Source: Firmicutes bacterium UBA6113
GTDB lineage: Bacteria; Bacillota; Clostridia; Tissierellales; Sedimentibacteraceae
Assembly (NCBI GenBank): GCA_002422545.1
Contig: DIWF01000003.1
Coordinates: 62,001 to 126,000 of the forward strand
DNA: 64,000 nt
Reading direction: 5' to 3'
This document shows, one piece after another, positions 42,772 to 50,554 of the stretch; positions within the stretch are counted from its first letter, which is position 1; every line of letters begins with the position of its first letter. A model generated the notes under the pieces. The model worked only from the letters and a program-made list of their open reading frames with translations, had not been told where the DNA came from and did no database searches. A program made the position numbers and the translations under genes.

Positions 42772-42921
42772 AATATTGACAAACCTAATTTTTCACAAAT
42801 CGTAGGGGCGGATCTTGTATCCGCCCGGAGTTATTACCTCAATAATTTTATTATATGCGGGAGAACACAAGGCTCTCCCCTACAAACTGGGATTCTAAAC
42901 TCACCGCAAAATGTCAATATT
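42772..42921. repeat. Dispersed hairpin element, copy 3 (best preserved ends)
   Basis: 150 bp bounded by perfect 10-base inverted ends AATATTGACA and TGTCAATATT. The core at 42802-42883 runs from GTAGGGGCGGATCTTG to GGCTCTCCCCTAC with two hairpins. The left flank (CCTAATTTTTCACAAATC) also matches copies 1 and 4. The element begins 4 bases after the TlpA-like stop codon. Confidence 0.85.
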
Positions 42922-42963
42922 ATTAATTAATTCGCAGGAGCTGGTTGGCAACGGTTCATTAAA

Positions 42964-44151
42964 TTATTTTTTTGCTTCTCTTATTTCCTTTGTCAAAAGA
43001 GGGAGAATTTCTCTGACATCTCCAACTATGCAGTAGTTTGCAACTTTGAATATTGGTGCATCCGGATCAATGTTTATTGCAACTATTGTTTCAATATCTG
43101 CCAGTCCAGCAAGATGCTGAATTGCTCCAGAAATTCCGCAAGCTATATATATTTTGGGGGCAACTGTCTTGCCTGTCTGTCCCACTTGTTGGCTGTAGGG
43201 CATCCATCCCTGGTCAACCACAGGTCTTGAAGATCCTAATGCTCCCCCAAGGGAATCTGCCAGTTCCTGTGCAAGCTGTATATTTTTTTCACTTCCTATT
43301 CCTCTTCCCACACTTACAATAATATCAGCATCTGAAAGATTTGCTCCTTCTTCATTGTCAATGTTTCTGATTTTCTTTACAAAACTTTCTATTGGTGAAG
43401 GAACAGGAAGAATTGTAATTTTTCCTGTTTTTGTATAGTCAGGCACAAGGGGCTTGAAAACTTTTGGTCTTACTGTAGCCATCTGAGGGCGGTTGTTGGG
43501 GCACACTATGGTTGCCATCAGATTTCCCCCAAATGCAGGCCTTGTCTGGAGAAGAAGCCTTTCTCCTTTGTCGGCTTCAAGCACAGTGCAGTCTGCCGTA
43601 AGGCCTGTTCTCAATGTGGATGAAATGTGGGGAGCTAAAGATCTTCCGTTTGATGTTGCACCTATGAGTACTATTTCAGGCTTATACTCATTAATAAGTT
43701 GTATCATCACTTCTCCATACACATGGTCATTGAAATCATCCAGCCATTCTGCTTCCATAACAAGAACTTCATCAGCTCCATATGCACAAAGTTCCTGTGC
43801 AAGATTTTTTATGTTGTTTCCAAGCAGCACGGCTGTAACAGGCACTTCTAATCTTTCTGAAAGATCCCTTGCTTTTGCAAAGAGTTCAAACGATACTGTC
43901 TTTAATTTCCCATATCTCTGCTCAGCAAAAACCCATATTCCTCTGTAAGAGCTTAAATCTTTTTGAACAATTTCATCTCTTACAAAATTAATTGCATGGA
44001 ACTTGCAGCTATCAGCACATGAACCGCACAATGTACATTTTTCATTTATGTCTGCTTTTTTATCCTTAATATCAATGGCTCCAAAGGGACATGCTCCCAC
44101 ACACTTCTTGCAGCCAACACATTTTTCTTTAATTATGCTTATGTTTGCCAT
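42964..44151 (-). CDS. etfA: Electron-transfer flavoprotein alpha subunit with N-terminal two-cluster ferredoxin domain
   Basis: Protein of 395 residues. Residues 1-65 bind two [4Fe-4S] clusters (CVGCKKCVGACPFGA and CTLCGSCADSCKFHA). The rest is EtfA: domain I GIWVFAEQRYGKLKTVSFEL and the FAD domain ADIIVSVGRGIGSEKNIQLA, SSRPVVDQGWMPYSQQVGQT, GISGAIQHLAG and AINIDPDAPIFKVANY. This ferredoxin-EtfA form is the LctC type of the Acetobacterium woodii lactate dehydrogenase complex, which lets low-potential ferredoxin drive lactate oxidation with NAD+. Last gene of the three-gene operon, 3 bases after etfB. Confidence 0.94.
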   Translation of the reverse strand: MANISIIKEKCVGCKKCVGACPFGAIDIKDKKADINEKCTLCGSCADSCKFHAINFVRDEIVQKDLSSYRGIWVFAEQRYGKLKTVSFELFAKARDLSERLEVPVTAVLLGNNIKNLAQELCAYGADEVLVMEAEWLDDFNDHVYGEVMIQLINEYKPEIVLIGATSNGRSLAPHISSTLRTGLTADCTVLEADKGERLLLQTRPAFGGNLMATIVCPNNRPQMATVRPKVFKPLVPDYTKTGKITILPVPSPIESFVKKIRNIDNEEGANLSDADIIVSVGRGIGSEKNIQLAQELADSLGGALGSSRPVVDQGWMPYSQQVGQTGKTVAPKIYIACGISGAIQHLAGLADIETIVAINIDPDAPIFKVANYCIVGDVREILPLLTKEIREAKK

Positions 44152-44154
44152 ATC

Positions 44155-44937
44155 TTACGATTCCTTCCCCAGCAATATTTCAGCTAATTTCTTTGATTGT
44201 TCTTCAGTACTGCCTGAAATATAGATGCTGTTAACATCATGAACAGGAACGAATGTCTTTCGAACCTGTGTGGGTGAACCCTTGAGACCTGTTCTGTTTT
44301 CATCTGCTGCTGCATCCTTTGATGTGACAATTTCAATTTCCGCACTTTTAGCATTTCTCATGCTTTTTATGGAAGGAAGCCTTGGCATGTTTATTTCCTT
44401 CACAACTGTTATGAGGGCAGGAAGCTTTATTTCTATTTCTTCATATCCGTCATCTGTTATTTTCATGCAGCGCATAAAGCCATAGTTTAATTCAATTATT
44501 TTGCTTATGTCTGTTGCATAGGCAATTCCCAATGTCTTTGCAAGGCTTGGTCCTACTTGGGCAGTGTCTCCATCGGTTGCCTGCTTGCCGCATATGATAA
44601 GATCATATGCTCCTATTTTCTCAACGCCCCTACTAAGTGCATAGGATGTTGCAAGAGTGTCTGCTCCCGCAAATTTTCTGTCCGTGAGAAGCATTGCCTT
44701 GTCTATTTTAAGTGAAATTGCTTCCCTGAGCATTTCACTAGCTGCAGGGATACCCATTGAAAGGCCGTAAATTTCAGCACCGTATCTTTCCTTTATGCGC
44801 ACAGCTTCTTCAATGGCATAGGTGTCAAAGGGATTTATGATGGATGCAACATTTTCTCTTATTATTGTATTGGTTGTAGGATCCATTTTTACTTCGTTAG
44901 TTCCCGGAACCTGCTTGATGCACACAATGATTTTCAT
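44155..44937 (-). CDS. etfB: Electron-transfer flavoprotein beta subunit
   Basis: Protein of 260 residues. MKIIVCIKQVPGTNEVKMDP start and the nucleotide loop ICGKQATDGDTAQVGPSLAK. The DGDTAQVGP form is typical of Etf proteins that bind a second FAD and bifurcate electrons, instead of the AMP-binding version. C-terminal recognition loop ALITVVKEINMPRLPSIKSM. Its ATG directly follows the stop of the FAD oxidase. By homology it contacts NAD(H) in the complex. Confidence 0.94.
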   Translation of the reverse strand: MKIIVCIKQVPGTNEVKMDPTTNTIIRENVASIINPFDTYAIEEAVRIKERYGAEIYGLSMGIPAASEMLREAISLKIDKAMLLTDRKFAGADTLATSYALSRGVEKIGAYDLIICGKQATDGDTAQVGPSLAKTLGIAYATDISKIIELNYGFMRCMKITDDGYEEIEIKLPALITVVKEINMPRLPSIKSMRNAKSAEIEIVTSKDAAADENRTGLKGSPTQVRKTFVPVHDVNSIYISGSTEEQSKKLAEILLGKES

Positions 44938-46548
44938 TTATATGTCCTCCCCTTTTTCGAATGGAAACACAGCACCTCTGTTTAATAGCTGAGTGTGATC
45001 GAATAATTTTTTAAGACTTCTCATTTCATCCAGCTCTTCCTTGCTGTACATTTTCTGAAGGAAAGGAACCTTAAGCTTTCCTACCCCGTGTTCAGCAGAA
45101 ACAGCTCCTCCCATGGCAGCTATTTTTTCAGCCCAAGTGAGGTACAGTTCCTTTCCCCTTTTGTATTCTTCCATGTTTCTTGGAATTGTGTTTACATGGA
45201 GGTGGTTGTTACCTACGTGGCCGAATATGACAGCATGAAGATTATTTTTTTTTATGTCTTCATTGTACATTTTCATTACTTCCTTGAGCTTGTCATCAGG
45301 AACGGACATATCAGTTCCAAGCTTTGTAATTCTTGAATCTGTTTTCTTGGCAATATCTATTTGCATGTTCACACATTCCGGGCATGCATGCCTGAAGCTG
45401 TGAAGTTTTTCAAGACTTGTTGGATTGTTTGCAACCCAAGTGGCATCTTCGTCTCCTCCAAGTTTTTCTATGCAAGTTCCAAGACAATCTATGCCCTTCC
45501 ATATTTCATCGTCAGAATCATTTTCTATTTCAATGTAGACGGCTGTGTGATATACGTCCTTAATTTCCTGTATGGATGCAAATGCAGAATTTGTTTTTTG
45601 CTGCACTTTAAGCATTTCCAGTGCATTGTGGCTGAAAAATTCAATGGCTGAAGGTTTTAAGCTAAGTGCTTCCATATCTTCAAAAACCTTCTCTCCTCTA
45701 GCTACGCGCACGAGATCAAGAGCCTTGTCCTCATCCGGCATGAAGACTGTAACTCCCCAGTTTGCCGCTTGCTTTTTGCTGAGTTCAATTTCTATTTCGC
45801 TTATTATTCCAAGAGTTCCATCCGCCCCAATGAATAGGTCAATCATGTCCATGTGGGGCTTGTTGTAGTATCCGGAAGTGTTTTTCCTTACATGAGGCAT
45901 CTTGTATTTTGGAAGTTCTCCCTTGATTGTTCTTCCACTCTCTGTGACTAGCTCGAAGTGTCCATCTCTGGCCATGCACTGTCCTCTCCTGAGGCTCAGA
46001 ATATCTCCGTCTGCAAGAACAACTCGCAATGATTCAACGTGATCCCTTGTTGAGCCATACCTGAAACTTTTTGCTCCGGAGGCGTTGCATGCAGTCATTC
46101 CTCCTATTGAAGCAGAAATTTCTGTTGGATCCGTAGAATAAAACCACTGGTTTTTTTCCATATAATTGAGCGCTTCCCTTGATTGCTCATCCCAGTCCAG
46201 AGTCACAAATGATTTGTTTGTAAGATATTTCCTCACTTCAGTCAAAAGAACACCTGGTTGAACCTTTAAGAAAAAGCGCCCGCTTTCTTTTTCGTACCTT
46301 GCTCCGGTAACTTTGTTCATCTTGCTCAGATTTATTATGTGACCGCCAAAAGGAACAGCAGAAGCAGCAAGTCCTGTTCTTGCTCCCTGTGTTGTTATCT
46401 CCATGTTTTTATAAACACATTTCTTAAGGTCACTTATGATTTCTTCTTCTGTCTTTGGAAATGAAATGCTTTCAGCCATTCCTGTCTGACGTGATTCATC
46501 CCTTAGGTACTCACTGTACATTTCAGCAAAGGTATTATTATTCTCCAT
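44938..46548 (-). CDS. FAD-linked 2-hydroxyacid dehydrogenase (D-lactate dehydrogenase / GlcD type) partnered with Etf
   Basis: Flavoenzyme of 536 residues. FAD_binding_4 domain about 20-250 (ITTQGARTGLAASAVPFGGH, TDPTEISASIGGMTACNASG, GSTRDHVESLRVVLADGDIL, LFIGADGTLGIISEIEIEL). FAD-oxidase C domain about 270-525 with the active-site text IFGHVGNNHLHVN and VSAEHGVGKLKVPFLQKM. Family members oxidise D-lactate, glycolate or 2-hydroxyglutarate. The partner etfB-etfA genes, as in LctBCD, indicate that electrons go to NAD+ with ferredoxin co-oxidation. It is longer than LctD (~465), so the substrate may differ. A GntR regulator gene lies 396 bases upstream. Confidence 0.9.
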   Translation of the reverse strand: MENNNTFAEMYSEYLRDESRQTGMAESISFPKTEEEIISDLKKCVYKNMEITTQGARTGLAASAVPFGGHIINLSKMNKVTGARYEKESGRFFLKVQPGVLLTEVRKYLTNKSFVTLDWDEQSREALNYMEKNQWFYSTDPTEISASIGGMTACNASGAKSFRYGSTRDHVESLRVVLADGDILSLRRGQCMARDGHFELVTESGRTIKGELPKYKMPHVRKNTSGYYNKPHMDMIDLFIGADGTLGIISEIEIELSKKQAANWGVTVFMPDEDKALDLVRVARGEKVFEDMEALSLKPSAIEFFSHNALEMLKVQQKTNSAFASIQEIKDVYHTAVYIEIENDSDDEIWKGIDCLGTCIEKLGGDEDATWVANNPTSLEKLHSFRHACPECVNMQIDIAKKTDSRITKLGTDMSVPDDKLKEVMKMYNEDIKKNNLHAVIFGHVGNNHLHVNTIPRNMEEYKRGKELYLTWAEKIAAMGGAVSAEHGVGKLKVPFLQKMYSKEELDEMRSLKKLFDHTQLLNRGAVFPFEKGEDI

Positions 46549-46580
46549 CGGTCCTCCACTAATATGATTGAATTAATTTA

Positions 46581-46590
46581 GTTAACTGAT
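46581..46590. promoter_or_regulatory. GTTAACTGA motif upstream of the FAD oxidase-etf operon
   Basis: GTTAACTGAT lies 33 bases before the operon start. The same nine bases, followed by a similar A/T tail, occur at 47690-47698 before the GntR gene. A shared word in front of the regulator and the neighbouring operon suggests an operator. The 46600-46690 gap otherwise holds only a hairpin of the CAAACAGAC type and no gene. Confidence 0.4.
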
Positions 46591-46691
46591 TGAAGAAAGC
46601 TTAGCATATTAATTAAATGCTGTCAATATACATGTAAAATAAAACAAACAGACTTTTGTCTGTTTGTTTTATGACTGCTTGTTTCAATAAT

Positions 46692-46895
46692 GTAGGGGAG
46701 GACCTCGTGTCCTCCCGAAGATAATAACATGGGCGGATACAAGATTAGACTACTGAAAAACTGCACATTTATTCACTGTCATTCTGAGAGCTTGCTCGAA
46801 GAATCTCATGTTTTCAACAAAGATGAGATCCTTCACTAACGTTCAGGATGACATAAATAGACTTTTTCAATGGCTTTTACAAGATCCACCCCTAC
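46692..46895. repeat. Dispersed hairpin element, copy 4, interrupted by a second element
   Basis: Starts GTAGGGGAGGACCTCGTG, continues to GGGCGGATACAAGAT at 46731-46745, and resumes after an insertion with ACAAGATCCACCCCTAC at 46879-46895. The right flank (CGATTTGTGAAAAATTAAG) is the inverted form of the copy 3 left flank, so this copy is in reverse orientation. Confidence 0.85.
46746..46877. mobile_element. 132-bp non-coding insertion inside repeat copy 4, with 8-base target duplication
   Basis: Flanked on both sides by TACAAGAT (46738-46745 and 46878-46885), a duplication of the host element's own sequence. Ends TAGACTACTGAAAAACTG and (inverted) AAAGCCATTGAAAAAGTC are imperfect inverted repeats. 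The interior has TGTCATTCTGAGAG paired with CGTTCAGGATGACA and GAATCTCAT paired with ATGAGATCC. It is a MITE-type element with no coding capacity. Confidence 0.75.
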
Positions 46896-46944
46896 GATTT
46901 GTGAAAAATTAAGTTATCAATAGTTTGAAGATTTCGTCTGCTTG

Positions 46945-47652
46945 TTATTTATTTTTATAAAACCTGTATGGCCTTTCCATGTGCTCCTGCATTGCTTCCC
47001 TTGCATGTTCAGGCTTTTGGTCCCGTATGAATTCATATACTTTTTCATGAAGGTTCACTGTAAGCTTACGGTCTTCCACAGGAAGGTTGTAGATAATTTC
47101 AACCATTTGTTTTTTCATGAGAATGTTCAAGGTTTCCATAAGCTTGAAGCACATGTTGTTGCCTGAGCACTTAACCACCTGCTGGTGGAAATCATAATCA
47201 AGCCTTGCAAAATACTCATAGCCTTCATTTATGTGTTCCTTGTTGTTTTTAATTATTTCTTCGAGCACTTGCAAATCTTCCTCTGACCTGTTTTTTGCTG
47301 CAGCTTCAGCCATGGCAATCTGTATTGCACGTCTTAGTTCAAACAGTTCAAGCTCTGTTGTTTTTTCAAACATCAGCATATAAATCAGCGGCATGTAACT
47401 GTCAGTCATGTCCGGTTTATTGATTCTTATTCCCTTGCGCGGACTTACCGTAACTATGCCTAGAAACTCCAAGACTCTCAGGGCCTCCCTTAGGGTTGGT
47501 CTGCTTACATTGAGCATTTTAGTCAGTTCAGGCTCACTGTATAGCTTATCTCCATATTCAATCTTGTTTTCATGTATGCTTGTCAGTACGCCTTCAACTA
47601 TCTGCATGTATGCTTTCTTGCTCTTAACTGGATTTAAGCTGATATTCTCCAT
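46945..47652 (-). CDS. GntR-family (FadR/FCD subfamily) transcriptional regulator
   Basis: Protein of 235 residues. N-terminal winged helix (YGDKLYSEPELTKMLNVSRP, TLREALRVLEFLGIVTVSPR, KGIRI) and a C-terminal all-helical FCD ligand domain with the metal-binding set (YDFHQQVVKCSGN, NLHEKVYEFI, HAREAMQEHM). Such regulators (LldR, GlcC, DgoR) usually sense organic acids. The nearest operon is the Etf-linked hydroxyacid dehydrogenase, so a lactate-like effector is likely by context. CCGGAGAAAAAA precedes the ATG. It follows ltaE by about 57 bases and may be read from its own promoter containing GTTAACTGA. Confidence 0.92.
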   Translation of the reverse strand: MENISLNPVKSKKAYMQIVEGVLTSIHENKIEYGDKLYSEPELTKMLNVSRPTLREALRVLEFLGIVTVSPRKGIRINKPDMTDSYMPLIYMLMFEKTTELELFELRRAIQIAMAEAAAKNRSEEDLQVLEEIIKNNKEHINEGYEYFARLDYDFHQQVVKCSGNNMCFKLMETLNILMKKQMVEIIYNLPVEDRKLTVNLHEKVYEFIRDQKPEHAREAMQEHMERPYRFYKNK

Positions 47653-47689
47653 TTTTTTCTCCGGATTAATTTTTCCTTAGTATAACACC

Positions 47690-47698
47690 GTTAACTGA
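47690..47698. promoter_or_regulatory. GTTAACTGA motif upstream of the GntR gene
   Basis: Second occurrence of the motif seen at 46581-46590, 38 bases before the regulator's ATG, within ACCGTTAACTGAATTAAT. Possible autoregulatory operator. Confidence 0.4.
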
Positions 47699-47709
47699 AT
47701 TAATAATAT

Positions 47710-48735
47710 TTATTTTAAAATCTCCTTAAGACATCTTATGGTGAAATCAATGTCTTCTCTTGTAACTCCTATATGGCATACAAAACGGTATTCGCCGCCT
47801 TCTTCACCGTTTATCTTTATGTTTTTCTCATAGAGCTTTTCAACAAGTGTATTGCTTGAAACAATGTCTTCGCTTATTTCAAAGAAAACCATGTCTATGT
47901 CAAGCCTGTCAGTTACAACCTTTACACCGTCAATCTTTGAAAGTTCTTCAGCCATGTATTTTGCATTTTTGTGGTCTTCTTCAAGTCTCAGTGTCATTTT
48001 TTCCAGTGCAATTATTCCGGCAGCTGCAAGTATTCCTACCTGTCGCATTCCGCCGCCCATCAATTTTCTGTTTTTTCTAGCCCTGTCTATGAACGATTTG
48101 CTTCCTGCAAGCATTGACCCTGCCGGAGCAGCCAGTCCCTTAGAAAGACAAAACATCACTGTGTCGGCACATGCAGCAAGTTCCTTAACATCAACTCCCA
48201 ATGATATTGCAGCATTGAACAGTCTTGCACCATCCATGTGAACAGGAATGGAATGTTTTTCTGCTATGTTCTTTATTTCTTTCATTGTTTCAAGAGGAAT
48301 AACAGCTCCGCAGCCGTGGGCGTTTTCCACGCATATGAGTCCAGTTTCAGGTTCATGTATGTCTTCAACTCTGATTGCCTTTTCAACATCATGCGGATTC
48401 ATGGCTCCATTTTTAGTTTCAAGTGTACGAAGCTGGACGCCGGCTATTACTGCAGATGCTCCCACTTCATGAACAACGATGTGGTTGTTTTTTCCTATAA
48501 TAACTTCCTGGCCTCTTCTTGCATGAGTGAAAAGAGCAAGCTGGTTTCCAAAAGTGCCGCTTGGAACAAAAATTGCTGCTTCCTTGCCAACCTTTTCAGC
48601 AGCAAGCTTTTCAAGCATGTTTATTGTTGGATCGTCCCCGTAAACATCATCGCCAACCTCAGCATTTGCCATTGCCTGTCTCATTTCATCCGTAGGCATT
48701 GTTACAGTATCGCTTCTCAAATCAATAAATTTCAT
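47710..48735 (-). CDS. ltaE: Low-specificity L-threonine aldolase
   Basis: PLP enzyme of 341 residues that cleaves threonine (or allo-threonine) to glycine and acetaldehyde. DLRSDTVTMPTDEMRQAMAN start, PSGTFGNQLALFTHARRGQE, VENAHGCGAVIPLE, PVHMDGARLFNAA (PLP-binding Asp) and the Schiff-base lysine in VMFCLSKGLAAPAGSML. It follows folD by 16 bases, in a small operon fchA-folD-ltaE. The context links glycine made here with folate C1 metabolism. Confidence 0.95.
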   Translation of the reverse strand: MKFIDLRSDTVTMPTDEMRQAMANAEVGDDVYGDDPTINMLEKLAAEKVGKEAAIFVPSGTFGNQLALFTHARRGQEVIIGKNNHIVVHEVGASAVIAGVQLRTLETKNGAMNPHDVEKAIRVEDIHEPETGLICVENAHGCGAVIPLETMKEIKNIAEKHSIPVHMDGARLFNAAISLGVDVKELAACADTVMFCLSKGLAAPAGSMLAGSKSFIDRARKNRKLMGGGMRQVGILAAAGIIALEKMTLRLEEDHKNAKYMAEELSKIDGVKVVTDRLDIDMVFFEISEDIVSSNTLVEKLYEKNIKINGEEGGEYRFVCHIGVTREDIDFTIRCLKEILK

Positions 48736-48751
48736 TTTATCATCCTCGATT

Positions 48752-49609
48752 CTATATTTTATTGTTTATTTGTCTACATGCTTTCACAACATGCTTTGCC
48801 AAAACAGCTGTTGTCACAGACCCCACACCTGCAGGTACCGGAGTTATGAGTCCACACTTTTCAATGCAGTCTGTAGTGTTCACATCTCCTGTCATGTTTC
48901 CTTGGCTGTCAACGTTGATGCCAACATCAATTACTGCTGCCCCTTCCTTTACAAACTCAGATGTTACCATGTTTGATTTTCCTATGGCAGCTATGAGAAT
49001 GTCAGCCTTTGCTGCAACCTCCGGCAAATTTTCTGTTTTTGAATGGCAAATAGTAACTGATGCATTTTCCTTCAAAAGAATCATGGCGGCAGGTTTTCCA
49101 ACAACCATGGATCTTCCAAGAACTACAGCGTTTTTGCCCTTCATGGGCACGTTGTAGTGTTTAAGTATTTCAATTGCTGCCGTAGGTGTGCATGGAGGAA
49201 ATCCTGTATCATCACCTTCCATTACCTTTGCCACATTTATTGGGTTGAAGCAGTCAATGTCTTTTTCAGGACTTATGATAAACTTCACGTCATTTTCATT
49301 TATTTGTTTTGGAAGAGGTCTGAACAAAAGTATTCCGTGGACAGTTTCATCCCCGTCAACTTTTTTAAGCTCCGCCGCAAAGTCATCCTGGCTTATGTCA
49401 GAAGAAAGTGTAAGCACATCATATTCAATTCCACAGGCTGCCATTCTTTTAACAGCTGACCTTTCATACGACAAGTCATCTTCTCTCTCACCAACCCTCA
49501 CTATTTTAAGTTTTGGAAAGATGTTGTTTTTCTTGAACTGTTCTGTTTCTTTTTTAACTTCCTCTGTTATTTTATCTGCAACAGGCTTTCCTTTTGCTAA
49601 TAGTCCCAT
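48752..49609 (-). CDS. folD: Methylenetetrahydrofolate dehydrogenase / methenyltetrahydrofolate cyclohydrolase
   Basis: Bifunctional folate enzyme of 285 residues. DDLSYERSAVKRMAACGIEY (catalytic Tyr and Lys region), HGILLFRPLPKQI, ISPEKDIDCFNPINVAKVM, PCTPTAAIEILKHYNVPMKG, GKNAVVLGRSMVVGKPAAMI and TPVPAGVGSVTTAVLAKHV are all FolD signatures. FolD normally has GRS-IVG-P and PGGVGPMT; here the last reads PAGVGSVT, a mild variant. Between fchA and ltaE, interconverting methylene- and formyl-THF. Confidence 0.95.
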   Translation of the reverse strand: MGLLAKGKPVADKITEEVKKETEQFKKNNIFPKLKIVRVGEREDDLSYERSAVKRMAACGIEYDVLTLSSDISQDDFAAELKKVDGDETVHGILLFRPLPKQINENDVKFIISPEKDIDCFNPINVAKVMEGDDTGFPPCTPTAAIEILKHYNVPMKGKNAVVLGRSMVVGKPAAMILLKENASVTICHSKTENLPEVAAKADILIAAIGKSNMVTSEFVKEGAAVIDVGINVDSQGNMTGDVNTTDCIEKCGLITPVPAGVGSVTTAVLAKHVVKACRQINNKI

Positions 49610-49625
49610 ATTATTCTCCTATCAA

Positions 49626-50258
49626 TTAATTGCTCAATATTTCAACTACTCTTTCATAAACATCATCAGCCTTTTTATTGCCGTCCTGGAGAAGTATTTT
49701 TGAACTTTCCAGATTATCTTTGACATATTCTTCATCTGTTATGGAATTCAGGTTTATGAGAACATTCAAATACGCACTGTTTATAGAAGCCTTCAAGCAC
49801 TGTATTCCAACGCCCACATCGCTTACTATTGTTTTTGTACATATTTCTATGAGTTCTTCATGAAGAAGTATTCCTTCGTATGAAAGTTTCAATGTTTCCA
49901 AAGGTGCTTCGCATGCTGCCTTAAGGCACTTCTGCAAAGTTTCTTCCTTTATTTTTTGTTCCTGTTCTGTTTCCTTGGGCATGACGTATGCTCTTGACAA
50001 AGGCTCAAAGCTCTTTGCATCCTTTTCCACAAGGTCCAGCAGCCTGATTCTCAAGTCTTCTGCTCTTCTTAAAATGTCCATGTGCTGTTCTTCAAACTGC
50101 AGCAATTTTTTCTTGCCCACAGAATAATTTACAACCATTGAATTAAGGGCAGCGCCTAAGGCACCTGCAAGTGCTGCTGCTCCCCCTCCCCCTGGAACAG
50201 GTTTTTTTGCTGCAAGCTCCGCTACAAAATCCCTGCATGACAATTCAGTTAACACCAT
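49626..50258 (-). CDS. fchA: Methenyltetrahydrofolate cyclohydrolase / formiminotetrahydrofolate cyclodeaminase (FTCD_C)
   Basis: Folate enzyme of 210 residues. The family signature FVAELAAKKPVPGGGGAAAL, then AGALGAALNSMVVNYSVGKK, and later GVGIQCLKASINSAYLNVLI is clear. Stand-alone FTCD_C proteins in clostridia hydrolyse 5,10-methenyl-THF (FchA) or deaminate formimino-THF in purine and histidine or glycine fermentation. FolD next to it already has cyclohydrolase activity, so a formimino-THF role is possible. First gene of the fchA-folD-ltaE set; GCGAGGTGTCAT precedes the ATG. Confidence 0.9.
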   Translation of the reverse strand: MVLTELSCRDFVAELAAKKPVPGGGGAAALAGALGAALNSMVVNYSVGKKKLLQFEEQHMDILRRAEDLRIRLLDLVEKDAKSFEPLSRAYVMPKETEQEQKIKEETLQKCLKAACEAPLETLKLSYEGILLHEELIEICTKTIVSDVGVGIQCLKASINSAYLNVLINLNSITDEEYVKDNLESSKILLQDGNKKADDVYERVVEILSN

Positions 50259-50390
50259 ATGACACCTCGCTTATATTCATATTATGTATTGTTTGAAAGC
50301 AATTATTACCTCCTTTTATTATAATATAGCTATTTTAAAAAGTCATCATAAAATCATACAGTCGTCGTTATTCTTTTCTTGTATAAAAAA

Positions 50391-50502
50391 GTTGCTCCGC
50401 AACTCCGCTAGGGGGACCTATGTCCCCCTTCGGCGTTAAAACGCATACGCGTTTTAACTGAGCCCCCCCTTAACGGCAAGGACGTACCGTCCTTTGCAAT
50501 CC
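50391..50502. repeat. Dispersed intergenic repeat, second family, copy B
   Basis: Hairpin chain: GTTGCTCCGCAAC, then GGGGGACCTATGTCCCCC, then GTTAAAACGC-ATAC-GCGTTTTAAC, then GAGCCCCCCTTAACGGCAA and GACGTACCGTC. Flanked by TATAAAAA and TTTTTATA. Degenerate relative at 18703-18780. The gap 50259-50390 has no other feature. Confidence 0.7.
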
Positions 50503-50529
50503 TCGTTTTTATATCCTACCATATAAAAA

Positions 50530-50549
50530 AACAGCACTACCAGTACTGT
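50530..50549 (-). terminator. Terminator of the RimJ-type acetyltransferase gene
   Basis: ACAGCACTA-CC-AGTACTGT with seven T following on the minus strand. Confidence 0.7.
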
Positions 50550-50554
50550 TTGTT

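Noticed and set aside
45088..45868. Several plus-strand ORFs of 80-100 codons opposite the FAD oxidase
   Set aside because: They are shadows of the conserved minus-strand coding sequence with no ribosome sites or family matches.
46746..46877. Small RNA gene in the nested hairpin element
   Set aside because: The strong hairpins are explained by the repeat structure and target duplication; no promoter or terminator supports a separate RNA.
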